In this document: positions 25,703-34,745 of the stretch, one piece after another
How positions within the stretch are numbered: position 1 is the first letter of the stretch
Layout of the letters: each line of letters opens with the position of its first letter
NCBI RefSeq assembly: GCF_013387465.1
Contig: NZ_VYGV01000015.1
Span: forward strand, 11,232 to 61,927
Reading direction: 5' to 3'
Source: Hydrogenophaga aromaticivorans
Lineage (GTDB): Bacteria > Pseudomonadota > Gammaproteobacteria > Burkholderiales > Burkholderiaceae_C
Length of the DNA: 50,696 bases
Notes under the pieces: generated by a model
Seen by the model: the letters and a program-made list of their open reading frames with translations, nothing else
The model's database searches: none
What the model was told of the DNA's origin: nothing
Made by a program: the position numbers and the translations under genes

Positions 25703-27169
25703 ATGAACATGAACGCCTTGTGGGAGTCCTTGCAGAACAGCCTGGGCGGCCACATTCCCCAGTTGCTGGGGGCCCTGGCCATTTTCGTGCTGGGCTGGTT
25801 CATCGCCGTGCTGGTGCGCGCCGCCGTGCGCAAGAGCCTGGGCTTTGCCGGCGTCAACCACCGCTTCAGCCGCCTCACCGGCAACGGTGTGGACATCGAG
25901 AGCGCGGTGGCCCTGGGCCTGTTCTGGGCGGTGATCCTGGTCACGCTGATGGCGGTCTTCAACTCGCTGGACCTGGCGATGGTGTCCGGCCCCTTCAGCG
26001 CGCTGATCACCAAGGTGTTCGAATACGCGCCGCGCCTGCTCGCGGGTCTGGTGTTGGCGCTGGTCGCCTGGCTGGTGGCCAGTCTGGTGCGCACGATGAC
26101 GCAGAAGCTGCTGGACCGCAGCTCGCTCGACGAGAAGCTGTCCGAACACGCGGACATGGACCCCATCAGCGAGAGCCTGGCCGGCGCCCTGTTCTGGCTG
26201 GTGATCCTGCTGTTCGTGCCCGCCATCCTGGGCGCGCTGGAGATGCAGGGCCTGCTGGACCCGCTGCGCGACATGGTGGCCAAGACGCTGGACATGCTGC
26301 CCAACGCGGTGGCCGCGTTCGTGATCGGCGGTGTGGGCTGGATCGTGGCCACCGTGCTGCGCAACCTCACCACCAACCTCACGCGCACCGCCGGTATCGA
26401 CAAGATCGGCGGCCGTGCCGGCCTCTCCAGCGCCGTGCAGCTCTCCAGTGTGGTCGGCCTGCTGGTGTTCGTCGCGGTGTTCCTGCCGTCGCTGATCGCC
26501 GCGCTGGACGCGCTCAAGGTGGAAGCCATCTCGCAGCCCGCCACCCAGATGCTGGCCATGATCCTGGCCGCCGTGCCACACATCCTCGCCGCGGCGCTGA
26601 TCCTCGTCATCACCTGGCTGGTGGCCTCGTTCGCCAGCAAGCTGCTGGCCAGCCTGCTCGCCACCGTGGGCTTCGACACGCTGCCCGCACGCATCGGCAT
26701 GGCCCACGCCTTCGAGAAGACCAGCGCCTCCAGCTTTGTGGGTCACGTCGCGATGTTTTTCGCCATGCTGTTCGCCACGGTCGAGGCGGCCTCCCAGCTC
26801 GGCTTCAGCCAGGTCAGCGGTGTCGTGACCACGTTCATCACCTTTGGCGGCGACGTGCTGCTCGGATCGGCCATCCTGGTCATCGGCTTCTGGCTCGCCA
26901 ATGTGGCCTACACCGCGATTGACCGCGCCAGCGGTGCCAACAGCCAGGGGCTGGCCCGTATCGCGCGCTTCGCCATCCTGGCCCTGGTGCTGGCCATGGG
27001 CCTGCGCGCCATGGGCATCGCCGACGACATCGTCAATCTCGCCTTCGGCCTCACGCTGGGCGCCGTGGCCGTGGCCGTCGCACTCTCGTTCGGCCTGGGC
27101 GGGCGCGAGGCCGCGGGCAAACTCATGGAACACTGGCTGTCCCGCTTCCGCCGCAACAACGAACCCTGA
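25703..27169 (+). CDS. Conserved-TM-helix membrane protein, mechanosensitive-channel-like
   Basis: 488 residues with about a dozen hydrophobic segments arranged as repeated units of the conserved TM helix family (PF05552): segments such as LGALAIFVLGWFIAVLVRA, LLAGLVLALVAWLVASLV and AAFVIGGVGWIVATVLRN share the same pattern. The C-terminus has AVAVALSFGLGGREAAGKLMEHW, which resembles the glycine-rich pore helix and following segment of MscS-like channels. It may act as an osmotic channel. The start has a strong AGGAGA site. The thioesterase gene follows after eight bases. Confidence 0.8.
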   Translation: MNMNALWESLQNSLGGHIPQLLGALAIFVLGWFIAVLVRAAVRKSLGFAGVNHRFSRLTGNGVDIESAVALGLFWAVILVTLMAVFNSLDLAMVSGPFSALITKVFEYAPRLLAGLVLALVAWLVASLVRTMTQKLLDRSSLDEKLSEHADMDPISESLAGALFWLVILLFVPAILGALEMQGLLDPLRDMVAKTLDMLPNAVAAFVIGGVGWIVATVLRNLTTNLTRTAGIDKIGGRAGLSSAVQLSSVVGLLVFVAVFLPSLIAALDALKVEAISQPATQMLAMILAAVPHILAAALILVITWLVASFASKLLASLLATVGFDTLPARIGMAHAFEKTSASSFVGHVAMFFAMLFATVEAASQLGFSQVSGVVTTFITFGGDVLLGSAILVIGFWLANVAYTAIDRASGANSQGLARIARFAILALVLAMGLRAMGIADDIVNLAFGLTLGAVAVAVALSFGLGGREAAGKLMEHWLSRFRRNNEP

Positions 27170-27177
27170 CGCGACCC

Positions 27178-27621
27178 ATGACATCTGCCCTGCACACCTC
27201 CGACACCGCGCCCACGGTCACCACCGACACCCTGCAGTCCGCGCTGAGCGACTGGTTCGCCCCCTGGGTCCAGGCGCTGGGCATGCGGGTGCAGGGTTTC
27301 GGCCCCGGCGAGGTCACGCTGCGCCTGCCGCAGAACCCCGAACTCAGCCGCATCGGCGGCATGGTGTGCGGCCAGGCGCTGATGGCGGCGGCCGACACCG
27401 CCATGGTGCTGGCCATCGTGACGCAGCTCGGTAACCAGCGGCCCATGACCACCGTGCAGCTCAACACCAGCTTCCTGAAACCGCTGGCCAACCAGGACGC
27501 GCTGGTCACGGCCCGCGTGATCCGGGCTGGCAAGAACCTGGTGTTCGGCGAAATCGACATCGTGGCCGCGGGCGACGGCAAGAGTGTCTGCCGGGCCAGC
27601 ACCACCTACGCCCTGCTTTAG
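27178..27621 (+). CDS. PaaI-family hotdog thioesterase
   Basis: 147 residues with a single hotdog domain (about 30-145). The pattern HRIGG-like LSRIGGMVCGQALMAAADTAM contains the central hotdog helix, and LNTSFLKPL the following strand. PaaI-type enzymes hydrolyse aryl- or medium-chain acyl-CoA thioesters; substrate unknown. The catalytic acidic residue is probably Asp in AADTAM. It starts eight bases after the channel-like gene, so the two are likely cotranscribed. Confidence 0.85.
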   Translation: MTSALHTSDTAPTVTTDTLQSALSDWFAPWVQALGMRVQGFGPGEVTLRLPQNPELSRIGGMVCGQALMAAADTAMVLAIVTQLGNQRPMTTVQLNTSFLKPLANQDALVTARVIRAGKNLVFGEIDIVAAGDGKSVCRASTTYALL

Positions 27622-27676
27622 GGTATGTCACGAGGCCCGGGCCAGCGCCAGGACGCCCGCTGCCCTTAAAATCTTG

Positions 27677-27690
27677 TTGATATTTGTCAA
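27677..27690. promoter_or_regulatory. FNR/ANR-like box
   Basis: TTGATATTTGTCAA matches the Fnr consensus TTGAT-N4-ATCAA at nine of ten fixed positions. It is 16 bases before the ATG of the 47-residue membrane peptide gene, in an AT-rich patch. So close to the start, it would act as a repressor site or overlap the core promoter. Confidence 0.45.
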
Positions 27691-27706
27691 ATACCCTGGA
27701 GAAACC

Positions 27707-27850
27707 ATGTCCCACCACCAACACGACAGCCACAGCGACCAGCCCCATGACGTGGTGGAGTCCATCGTTCCCCTCATGCCCATCGTGTTGCCTGTGGCCG
27801 GTGGCGTTCTGATTTTCCTGCTGGCCTTCATCGCGGTCTTCATGGCCTGA
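27707..27850 (+). CDS. 47-residue His-rich single-pass membrane peptide
   Basis: A very short gene with a good CTGGAGA site. The N-terminus is hydrophilic and His/Asp-rich (HHQHDSHSDQPHD), followed by one helix (about 23-46, IVPLMPIVLPVAGGVLIFLLAF). It has its own terminator right after the stop and an FNR-like box before it, so it appears to be a monocistronic unit. The His-rich head could bind metal. I recall similar peptides in related genomes but no function. Confidence 0.7.
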   Translation: MSHHQHDSHSDQPHDVVESIVPLMPIVLPVAGGVLIFLLAFIAVFMA

Positions 27851-28236
27851 AGCCGCCGTCCGGCAGCGTCCAGCCGAACGCCCGCCCGGGCCTTCGGCTT
27901 TTTTCTTGTCCGACCGGCGTCTGGATCAGGGCAGATCCGGAACCGCAACCCATCAATTGGCGCATCAGGTTATGCATGTTTTGCATGTAACTTGCCGGTA
28001 ACTGACCCACCACTTTCATAAAATCGAGGTTTTGGCCGACACGCGGATCAAAACCCGGGTCCATCCACCCGCCTTTTGCCCATCTGGCTGCACCTGCCAT
28101 CCGCACCGCAGCACCGAGCGCCGACCGCCCTTATTTGCCCAAGGGATCTTGACCAGCCGCGCGCCCATTTGTTTGTGGCCAGCGGCTGTTGGTGTCTCTT
28201 GGGCTTGCCGCTTTACAAACTTCTGGAGCCATTTCC
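27851..28236. other. 386-base gap: terminator and pckG upstream region
   Basis: Starts with a terminator (27872-27904). The rest has a small direct repeat around TGCATGTTTTGCATGTAA (27972-27989) and a TTGCCG ... CATAAA pair near 27991-28021 that could be a weak promoter for pckG, leaving a leader of about 210 bases. No gene or known riboswitch is recognised. Confidence 0.5.
27872..27904 (+). terminator. Rho-independent terminator after small membrane peptide gene
   Basis: AGCCGAA and TTCGGCT form a seven-base stem around a GC-rich loop that itself can pair (GCCC/GGGC), followed by five T residues after the stem. Confidence 0.85.
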
Positions 28237-30108
28237 ATGAATTCTCCCGTGATGCAGGGCCTGAACCTCAACACACCCGTCTACGTGAAAAACGCCCGGC
28301 TGATCGCCTGGGTGGCCGACATGGTCGCCCTGTGCAAGCCGGCCGACGTGGTCTGGTGCGATGGCAGCGAGGAGGAATACAACCGCCTGTGCCAGCAGCT
28401 GGTGGACGCCGGCACCTTCAAGAAACTCAACCCCGCCAAGCGCCCGGGCAGCTACCTGGCCTGCTCCGACCCGTCGGACGTGGCGCGCGTGGAAGACCGC
28501 ACCTTCATCTGCTCCGAGAAGAAGGAAAACGCTGGCCCGACCAACAACTGGATGGACCCGGCACAGATGCGCCAGACCCTGCAGCCGCTGTTTGACGGCT
28601 GCATGAAGGGCCGCACCATGTACGTGGTGCCCTTCTCCATGGGCCCGCTGGGTTCGCACATTGCCCACATCGGCATCGAGCTGACCGACAGCGCCTACGT
28701 GGCCGTGAACCAGAAGCTGATGACCCGCATGGGCAAGGCCGTGTACGACGTGCTCGGCACCGACGGCGCCTTCGTGCCCTGCATGCACACCGTGGGCGCG
28801 CCACTGGCCGCCGGTGAAAAGGACACCACCACCTGGCCCTGCAACCCGACCACCAAGTACATCGTGCATTTCCCCGAGACGCGCGAAATCTGGTCCTACG
28901 GTTCGGGCTATGGCGGCAACGCGCTGCTGGGCAAGAAGTGCTTCGCGCTGCGCATCGCCTCCAACATGGGCCGCGACCAGGGCTGGCTGGCCGAGCACAT
29001 GCTGATCCTCGGCGTGACCAATCCGCAAGGCAAGAAGTACCACGTCGCCGCCGCTTTCCCCAGCGCCTGCGGCAAGACCAACTTCTCCATGCTGGTGCCG
29101 CCCGAGGCCGGCTTCGCGGGCTGGAAGGTCACCACCATCGGTGACGACATCGCCTGGATCAAGCCGCACGCCGACGGCAAGCTCTACGCCATCAATCCCG
29201 AAGCGGGTTATTTCGGCGTCGCCCCCGGCACCAACATGCACACCAACCCGAACTGCATGCGCTCGCTGGACAAGAACGTGATCTTCACCAACGTGGCGCT
29301 GACCGATGACGGCGACGTCTGGTGGGAAGGCATGGAGAAAGACGGCGGCGGCGTGCCCGCGCACCTGATCGACTGGCAAGGCAAGGACTGGACGCCCGAG
29401 ATCGCCAAGGCCACCGGCGCCAAGGCCGCGCACCCGAACTCGCGCTTCACCGTCGCCGCCGGCAACAACCCGGCGCTGGACCCGCAGTGGGACGACGCCA
29501 ACGGCGTGGCGATCGACGCCTTCATGTTCGGCGGCCGCCGCAGCACCACCGTGCCGCTGGTGACCGAAGCCCGCAGCTGGACCGAAGGCGTGTACATGGC
29601 CGCGACCATGGGCAGCGAAACCACCGCCGCCGCCTTTGGTGCGCAGGGCGTGGTGCGCCGCGACCCGTTCGCCATGCTGCCGTTCTGCGGCTACAACATG
29701 AGCGACTACTTCCAGCACTGGCTCGACATGGGCGACCAGCTGCAGGCTCAGGGTCATTCGCTGCCCAAGATGTTCTGCGTGAACTGGTTCCGCAAGGACG
29801 CCGACGGCAAGTTCGTCTGGCCCGGATATGGCGACAACATGCGCGTGCTCAAGTGGATGATCGACCGCATCGAAGGCTCTGCCCAAGGCGAGACCACGAT
29901 GTTCGGCACCGCCCCGACCTACGCCGAAATCAACTGGACCGGCCTGGACTTCAGCGCCGAGCAGTTCAAGACCGTGACCAGCATCGACAAGGCCGCCTGG
30001 GTTGACGAACTCAAGCTGCACGAGTCGCACTTCGAGCAGCTGGCCTACCACTTGCCGAAGGCCCTGGTCGACACCAAGGCCGCGCTGGAAAAGCGCCTGG
30101 CCACCTGA
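28237..30108 (+). CDS. pckG: Phosphoenolpyruvate carboxykinase (GTP)
   Basis: Cytosolic gluconeogenic enzyme making PEP and CO2 from oxaloacetate and GTP. 623 residues, normal for the GTP-dependent class. The P-loop FPSACGKTN (274-282) contains the reactive Cys278 characteristic of GTP-PEPCK. The metal/nucleotide motif region TIGDDIAWI and the guanine-binding WFRKD segment are present. The ATG follows CTGGAG. The gene ends before a strong bidirectional terminator and appears monocistronic. Its presence implies growth on organic acids. Confidence 0.97.
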   Translation: MNSPVMQGLNLNTPVYVKNARLIAWVADMVALCKPADVVWCDGSEEEYNRLCQQLVDAGTFKKLNPAKRPGSYLACSDPSDVARVEDRTFICSEKKENAGPTNNWMDPAQMRQTLQPLFDGCMKGRTMYVVPFSMGPLGSHIAHIGIELTDSAYVAVNQKLMTRMGKAVYDVLGTDGAFVPCMHTVGAPLAAGEKDTTTWPCNPTTKYIVHFPETREIWSYGSGYGGNALLGKKCFALRIASNMGRDQGWLAEHMLILGVTNPQGKKYHVAAAFPSACGKTNFSMLVPPEAGFAGWKVTTIGDDIAWIKPHADGKLYAINPEAGYFGVAPGTNMHTNPNCMRSLDKNVIFTNVALTDDGDVWWEGMEKDGGGVPAHLIDWQGKDWTPEIAKATGAKAAHPNSRFTVAAGNNPALDPQWDDANGVAIDAFMFGGRRSTTVPLVTEARSWTEGVYMAATMGSETTAAAFGAQGVVRRDPFAMLPFCGYNMSDYFQHWLDMGDQLQAQGHSLPKMFCVNWFRKDADGKFVWPGYGDNMRVLKWMIDRIEGSAQGETTMFGTAPTYAEINWTGLDFSAEQFKTVTSIDKAAWVDELKLHESHFEQLAYHLPKALVDTKAALEKRLAT

Positions 30109-30174
30109 GGAAACACGTTGGAAGGGCACGATCTGCCCTTCCAGCGCCACGCCCCCGGATGAACGGTCCGGGCG

Positions 30175-30206
30175 AAAAAAAAGCCACCGGACCCGGTGGC
30201 TTTTTT
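30175..30206. terminator. Bidirectional rho-independent terminator
   Basis: A-run, then GCCACCGG-AC-CCGGTGGC, then six T residues. It serves pckG on the plus strand and the membrane-protein gene ending at 30238 on the minus strand. Confidence 0.92.
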
Positions 30207-30237
30207 GCTGGGACTCAGGCCTTTTGGCCCGGCGGCG

Positions 30238-30789
30238 TCAGATGTAATACAGGTGGATGTTGCGCGCACGGCTTTCGGCGAGCCGCTCGGGGAAACGTCC
30301 CCAGCCGCTGACCGGCTTCTGCACCACACCGGGCTCCAGACCCATGGGCGCCAGCGCGGTTTCAAAGTCGCCGTCGTCGGTATCGCGCATGCGGGCCTGC
30401 ATCAGTTCGTTCATCAGGCGCGGGTCGCGACGGGCCAGCTCCCACAGGCGCATCTCGGCACGGGCTTCAGCCAGCGTGGCCGACCAGCTGTCCAGCGAAC
30501 GCAGGGTGCGCTGCGCCAGGTTGCGGGCGGTGCCCGCGAACAGCGCCAGGCCCGCGAAAATCACGACCCACAGAGCGACCCAGGCCAGAAGCAGGTGGCC
30601 GTCGGCCCAGGTGCTGATGAGGCGGTCGGCCAGCACCACGAGCGCAGCCACTGCGGCGGCCAACAGCAAGGCGGCCAGCCCCCGGGCGCCATCGCGGCTG
30701 GGCCGGACCCGGTAGGTACCCGCTGCGTCGGGCGACGAGGTGGGGGACAGCCCCAAGGATGCGGGGGAGGGGGAAAAGACGGTGCTCAT
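30238..30789 (-). CDS. Membrane protein of unknown function
   Basis: 183 residues. A Ser/Pro-rich N-terminus leads to two adjacent helices (about 38-56 and 66-84), then a charged cytosolic domain (ARAEMRLWELARRDPRLMNELMQA) and a C-terminal half without known motifs. The ATG follows AGGAG. It is divergent from a LysR gene with 102 bases between, so that regulator may control it. Family not recognised. Confidence 0.7.
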   Translation of the reverse strand: MSTVFSPSPASLGLSPTSSPDAAGTYRVRPSRDGARGLAALLLAAAVAALVVLADRLISTWADGHLLLAWVALWVVIFAGLALFAGTARNLAQRTLRSLDSWSATLAEARAEMRLWELARRDPRLMNELMQARMRDTDDGDFETALAPMGLEPGVVQKPVSGWGRFPERLAESRARNIHLYYI

Positions 30790-30863
30790 GGCGGACTCCT
30801 TGAAAGAAATGTCTTTTGGACAGGTGGATACTAGGGTTAACCCGCATGTCACGCCAATTTATT

Positions 30864-30887
30864 TTTGTGATGAATTACATTCACAAA
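30864..30887. promoter_or_regulatory. Inverted repeat at LysR gene start
   Basis: TTTGTGA and TCACAAA separated by ten bases, four bases before the LysR ATG, in the AT-rich gap shared with the divergent membrane-protein gene. A probable autoregulatory LysR-type site, by position. Confidence 0.45.
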
Positions 30888-30891
30888 TCAT

Positions 30892-31857
30892 ATGAATGAA
30901 CTGAACTTTCGCACCCTCGACCTGAACCTGCTGCGGGTTTTCGACGAGGTGATGGTCGAGCGCAACCTCACGCGCGCGGCCCACAACCTGGCCATGACCC
31001 AGCCGGCGGTGAGCAACGCGCTCAAGCGGCTGCGCGAGACCCTGGGCGACGAGCTGGTGCGGCGCGCGGGCTACGGCGTGGAACCCACGCCCATGGCGCT
31101 GGCGCTGTGGCCCACGGTGCGCGACGCGCTGCAGCAGCTGCGCGAATCGCTGGCGCCGGGCGGTTTCGACCCGGCCACCGCGCACAACGCCTTCGTGCTC
31201 GCCATGGCCGATGCCACCGCCGCCAAGCTGGTGCCCGGCCTGATGGACATCCTGGAAAACGAAGCCCCCGGGGTGAACCTGCGGGTGCTGCCGCTGACCA
31301 CGCGCGACCCGCGCGAGCTGCTGGAATCGGGCTCGGCGGACCTGGCGATCGGCCATTTCCCCGGCGTGCTGGCCGAGCTCAGCGCCAGCCACCTGCAGGA
31401 ACACAGCCCCCGCTTCCTGAACCAGCGCCTGTACGACGGCGAGTACGTGGTCGTCATGCGCCGCGGCCACCCGCTGGCCGGGCGCCCCATCGATCTGGAC
31501 AGCTACTGCGCCGCGCGCCACCTGCTGGTGAGCTTCTCCGGGCGCCCGTTTGGCTTCGTTGACGAGGCGCTGGCCGCACTCTCGCGCCAGCGGCGCGTGG
31601 TGCTGACCGTGAACCAGTTCTTCACCGCCGGGCGCGTGGTGGCGACCACCGACCTGCTGACGGTGTTGCCGCGCCATTTCGTGGGCGCCACCGGCATGGA
31701 ACACGAGCTGGCCCTGAGCGAGTTGCCGCTGCCGGTGCCCGCGGTGCATGTGGACACGCTGTGGCACCGCCAGTCGTCCCACAACAGTGCCCACAGCTGG
31801 TTGAGGGACGCGGTGGTGCGGGCTTCAGTCCAAGGCTTTCGCGTCGATAAGGTGTAA
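30892..31857 (+). CDS. LysR-family transcriptional regulator
   Basis: 321 residues. The N-terminal winged helix-turn-helix (about 9-68, LDLNLLRVFDEVMVERNLTRAAHNL then TQPAVSNALKRLRETLGD) is typical of NodD-like LTTRs. The effector-binding domain covers about 100-310. Ligand unknown. It faces the membrane-protein gene head to head; a universal stress protein gene follows 41 bases downstream. Confidence 0.92.
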   Translation: MNELNFRTLDLNLLRVFDEVMVERNLTRAAHNLAMTQPAVSNALKRLRETLGDELVRRAGYGVEPTPMALALWPTVRDALQQLRESLAPGGFDPATAHNAFVLAMADATAAKLVPGLMDILENEAPGVNLRVLPLTTRDPRELLESGSADLAIGHFPGVLAELSASHLQEHSPRFLNQRLYDGEYVVVMRRGHPLAGRPIDLDSYCAARHLLVSFSGRPFGFVDEALAALSRQRRVVLTVNQFFTAGRVVATTDLLTVLPRHFVGATGMEHELALSELPLPVPAVHVDTLWHRQSSHNSAHSWLRDAVVRASVQGFRVDKV

Positions 31858-31898
31858 AAACGTGACGAAGATCGCAATTTCACCGGGAGGACCTCACC

Positions 31899-32291
31899 AT
31901 GTCCATGAAACTCCTGCTGGCGGTGGACGGCAGCCGCTACACGCGGCGCATGCTGACCTACATCGTTTCCAACGAACTGCTGTTCCGGCCCTTCTACGAC
32001 TACGTGCTGTTCAATGTCCAGCCCGGCGAGGGCAACCGCTACGACGTGGCGGCCAACAACGCCCTGCTGGAGGAACCCAACCAGTTCCTGCAAGCCCACG
32101 GCTTCACGCCGCTGTGTGTGACGCGCCAGGGCGAACCGGCCAAAGAGCTGGTGGTGGCGGCCAAGCAGTTCCAGAGCAACCTGCTCGTCATGGGCTGCCG
32201 CGGTCAATCGGCGATCGAAAGCATGGTGTTGGGTTCGGTCACCGCCGCGGTGCTGGCCCACTCACACGTCCCGGTGCTGGTCGTGCGCTGA
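31899..32291 (+). CDS. Universal stress protein, UspA family (first copy)
   Basis: 130 residues, single Usp domain. The N-terminal LLAVDGS strand and the C-terminal ATP-binding pattern G-2x-G-9x-G(S) are present as GCRGQ ... VLGSVTAAV, so it belongs to the ATP-binding type. A GGGAGGA site lies upstream. It closely resembles the Usp encoded 1 kb downstream, with a metallophosphoesterase gene between, which suggests a local duplication. General role in stress survival is inferred from the family. Confidence 0.92.
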   Translation: MSMKLLLAVDGSRYTRRMLTYIVSNELLFRPFYDYVLFNVQPGEGNRYDVAANNALLEEPNQFLQAHGFTPLCVTRQGEPAKELVVAAKQFQSNLLVMGCRGQSAIESMVLGSVTAAVLAHSHVPVLVVR

Positions 32292-32325
32292 ACGTGCAAC
32301 CCGTTGTTCACCCGACAATGCGGGC

Positions 32326-33213
32326 ATGAACATCCAGCTTCTGAGCGACCTGCACCTCGAAGCCAATCCCGACTTTGTCGCCACGCCGGCCCCCGGTGCC
32401 GACCTGCTGGTGCTCGCCGGCGACATCGGCTCCTACCAGAACCGGCGCGACGGCAGCGTGATGGCCGAACCCGACTGGTGCCTGCAGCGCTTCTCGCCCC
32501 TGCCGCAGTACGCGGCCTGGCCGGTGCCGGTGGTCTATGTGCCCGGCAACCACGAATACGATGCGCTGGATGTGGACGAGGCGCACGCCGGGTTGCGCGC
32601 CACCTGCGACCGGCTGGGCATCCAGTGGCTGGAGCGCGAAACGCTGTTGCTGGACGGCGTGCGGCTGATCGGCACCACGCTGTGGAGCGACTACGACGCC
32701 CTGGCCAGTCAGCCCCAGACCGAAGGCCGCACCCGCGATCCGCTCACCAACCGCCTGCACCAGCGCCAGAAAGCCTTCCGCGCGGCCAACTTCTACCTGA
32801 ACAAGATGAACGGGCAGCGCCACGGGCGCCTGTTCGACGCCGCGGCCATGCGCGAGCTCGGGCTGGAATGCCAGGACTGGCTGCGCCAGGCGCTGGCCCA
32901 GCCGTTCGACGGGACCACGGTCGTGATCACCCACTTTGCCCCCACCCTGCACAGCGCCGATCCGCGCTACGGCCTGAGCCCGGGCACCGCCGGTTTCTGC
33001 AACGGACTGGACGATCTGCTGCCGCTGGCCGATCTGTGGCTGCACGGTCATCTGCACTGCCCGCAGGACCTGCAACTGGGCCGCTGCCGCATCGTCGCCA
33101 ACCCGCTCGGTTACGCCGAGAAGAACGAACAGCTGGGATTCCTGCCGACCCAGCTGATCACGGTAAACCCACAGGGTGCAGCGCGGGTACCGGCCCGCGC
33201 CGGCAGGCCGTAA
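32326..33213 (+). CDS. Metallophosphoesterase
   Basis: 295-residue calcineurin-like phosphoesterase. The two-metal motifs run in order: SDLHLE (Asp8, His10), AGDIG (Asp33), PGNHE (Asn75, His76), ITHFAP and GHLH near the end. No signal peptide, so cytosolic. Substrates of such enzymes range from phosphodiesters to nucleotides and cannot be told here. It is 34 bases after one usp gene and 34 before another, all on the same strand, suggesting one stress-related unit. Confidence 0.9.
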   Translation: MNIQLLSDLHLEANPDFVATPAPGADLLVLAGDIGSYQNRRDGSVMAEPDWCLQRFSPLPQYAAWPVPVVYVPGNHEYDALDVDEAHAGLRATCDRLGIQWLERETLLLDGVRLIGTTLWSDYDALASQPQTEGRTRDPLTNRLHQRQKAFRAANFYLNKMNGQRHGRLFDAAAMRELGLECQDWLRQALAQPFDGTTVVITHFAPTLHSADPRYGLSPGTAGFCNGLDDLLPLADLWLHGHLHCPQDLQLGRCRIVANPLGYAEKNEQLGFLPTQLITVNPQGAARVPARAGRP

Positions 33214-33247
33214 ACTCGGCGCCAACCTCAATGAACTGGAGACCCCG

Positions 33248-33670
33248 ATGAAGATCCTGCTCGCGGTGGATGGCAGCGCCTACACCAAAAAAATGCTCGC
33301 TTACCTGACCACCCACGAAGAGATGTTCGGCTCGAACAACGATCTCACCCTGTTCACGGTGCAGCTGCCCCTGCCCGCCCGTGCACGGGCCGCCGTGGGC
33401 GCCGAAGTGGCCAACAGCTACTACGCTGAAGAGGCCGAAAAGGTCACCGCGCCGGTGGTCAAGTTTCTCAAGCGCCACGGCATGGAACCCAAGGTCGTGC
33501 ACAAGGTCGGCACGGCGGGCGAACAGATCGCCAAGGCGGCCAACGCGGGCAAGTTTGATCTGGTGGTGATGGGTTCACACGGCCACAGCGCCCTGGGCAA
33601 CCTGGTCATGGGTTCGGTGACCACCCAGGTGCTGGCGCACTGCGAGGTGCCGGTGTTGCTTGTGAGGTAA
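33248..33670 (+). CDS. Universal stress protein, UspA family (second copy)
   Basis: 140 residues with the same start (ILLAVDGSAYTKKMLAYL) and the same ATP-binding pattern (GSHGH ... VMGSVTTQV) as the Usp at 31.9 kb. A CTGGAGA site precedes the ATG. It has a slightly longer middle loop with a PLPARARAAVGAEVA segment. The stop is followed four bases later by the start of a GC-rich repeat. Confidence 0.93.
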   Translation: MKILLAVDGSAYTKKMLAYLTTHEEMFGSNNDLTLFTVQLPLPARARAAVGAEVANSYYAEEAEKVTAPVVKFLKRHGMEPKVVHKVGTAGEQIAKAANAGKFDLVVMGSHGHSALGNLVMGSVTTQVLAHCEVPVLLVR

Positions 33671-33752
33671 ACGCTCCCCCCGCGCCGCTTCGCGTCACCC
33701 CCCAGGGGGCGGCACTGGCGGCCCGGCAAAGCCGGTTCCGCGGTGCCCTGGG
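33671..33752. repeat. GC-rich palindromic intergenic repeat, copy 4
   Basis: Begins right after the usp stop (CTCCCCCCGCGCCGC), then CCCCCCAGGGGGC, GGCGGCCCGGCAAAGCCGG and TTCCGCGGTGCCCTGGG. Reverse orientation to copies 1, 3 and 5. With copy 5 it forms a facing pair between the convergent usp and tetR genes. Confidence 0.85.
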
Positions 33753-33803
33753 ATGAACTCCCCCTCGGAGCCCTCCGGCTTTCTTTCCAGCGCGCCAGCC
33801 CTG

Positions 33804-33881
33804 ACCCAGGATGCGGTGGAACCGGCTTTGCCGGGCCACTCGCATCGCCCCCTGGAGGGTGCCGCGAAGCGGCGCGGGGGG
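33804..33881. repeat. GC-rich palindromic intergenic repeat, copy 5
   Basis: Core GGTGGAACCGGCTTTGCCGG, then GCCCCCTGGAGGG and GCCGCGAAGCGGCGCGGGGG, ending directly on the tetR stop codon. Opposite orientation to copy 4, so each copy points its C/G-run end at the neighbouring gene's stop. Confidence 0.85.
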
Positions 33882-34520
33882 TCACCGCTTCCGCAGTCCG
33901 TCGAAACAGGTGCTCAGCACCATGTCGATGATCTGCTCGTTGCTGTAGAGCCCCGCGCCTTTGAGGAAGCCCAGCACCGGGTCGCAGGCGCGCGCATACA
34001 GGGTGTAGAGCACCGCGATCGGCGGCAGGGCGCTGTTCAGGCTGCCATCGGCCTGGGCTGCGGTGATCCAGGCGCCGAGGCGATCGCTCACGTCCATCAG
34101 GCCATCAACATAGGCCTTGTTGGTGGTCAGCGCCGCGCGCAGGCTGGAGTTTTCGCTCGGCAGTGACGGCATTTCGCCCGCCAGTTGCACCGCCATCGTC
34201 CAGCGCGCCACCTCGCGCAACTGCTCCAGCGGCGGGCGCTGGGCGTCCAGCGTGTCCAGGAACGCACGCGCCCGGTCCATCACACGCACCATGGCCGCCG
34301 CGGCCAGGTCTTCCTTGCTCGGGAAGTGCTTGTAGAGGCTGGCCTTGGCGATGCCGACTTCGGCCGCCACTTCATCCACGGTCATCGCCTCAAAACCTTT
34401 TTCGGCCAGCAACCGGTTCACCGCCGACACGATGGCGTCCTCGCGCGCGATGTGCATCTGCTCGCGAAAGCTGCGCTTGGGTGGGACGGGTGGGGACGAC
34501 TTGAGGACAACGCTGACCAT
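33882..34520 (-). CDS. TetR-family transcriptional regulator
   Basis: 212 residues. The N-terminal TetR helix-turn-helix (about 28-72; AIVSAVNRLLAEKGFEAMTVDEVAAEVGIAKASLYKHF pattern) is intact, followed by an all-helical ligand domain. Conserved KASLYKHFPSKEDL is typical. The ATG follows AAAGG. A perfect 14-base palindrome lies 80 bases upstream toward the divergent fasciclin gene, the likely operator for both. Ligand unknown. Confidence 0.92.
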   Translation of the reverse strand: MVSVVLKSSPPVPPKRSFREQMHIAREDAIVSAVNRLLAEKGFEAMTVDEVAAEVGIAKASLYKHFPSKEDLAAAAMVRVMDRARAFLDTLDAQRPPLEQLREVARWTMAVQLAGEMPSLPSENSSLRAALTTNKAYVDGLMDVSDRLGAWITAAQADGSLNSALPPIAVLYTLYARACDPVLGFLKGAGLYSNEQIIDMVLSTCFDGLRKR

Positions 34521-34599
34521 GAACAACCTTTGAATGCTTGCCCGGATTCTGCCCGAAATTGACGACAAGGTCGACATAAGCACCATCAAGTCTTGTTAC

Positions 34600-34613
34600 A
34601 TACTGATCAGTAT
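34600..34613. promoter_or_regulatory. Perfect palindrome, likely TetR operator
   Basis: ATACTGATCAGTAT, fully symmetrical, in the AT-rich gap between tetR and the fasciclin gene; a related half-site (AATCAGTGT) lies 11 bases further on. Confidence 0.65.
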
Positions 34614-34649
34614 CTTTTTATCCTAATCAGTGTAATATTCGCTCCGACG

Positions 34650-34745
34650 GCCGACTTTGCCGGGGTGAGCCGAATCGGCAAGCCACCCGGTGACGCTGTT
34701 GTTCCGAAGTCCGGTGAGCGAGAAAGCAGCGGCCAACACCTCCGC
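34650..34745 (+). ncRNA. Structured leader upstream of fasciclin gene, class unknown
   Basis: GC-rich, hairpin-dense segment between the TetR operator and the fasciclin ATG. GGGTG pairs with CACCC around an inner GCCG-AAT-CGGC hairpin, and further short stems follow. It does not match a riboswitch class I know. It may be only a stable 5' UTR; this is a pairing argument without comparative support. Confidence 0.3.

Noticed and set aside
28213..30150. 645-residue open frame opposite pckG
   Set aside because: Antisense shadow with biased His/Gly/Val composition; pckG is unambiguous on the other strand.
34650..34745. Similarity of the fasciclin leader to the c-di-GMP-I (GEMM) riboswitch
   Set aside because: GGCAAGCC and GACGC resemble GEMM pieces, but the intervening hairpin and the second conserved block are absent.
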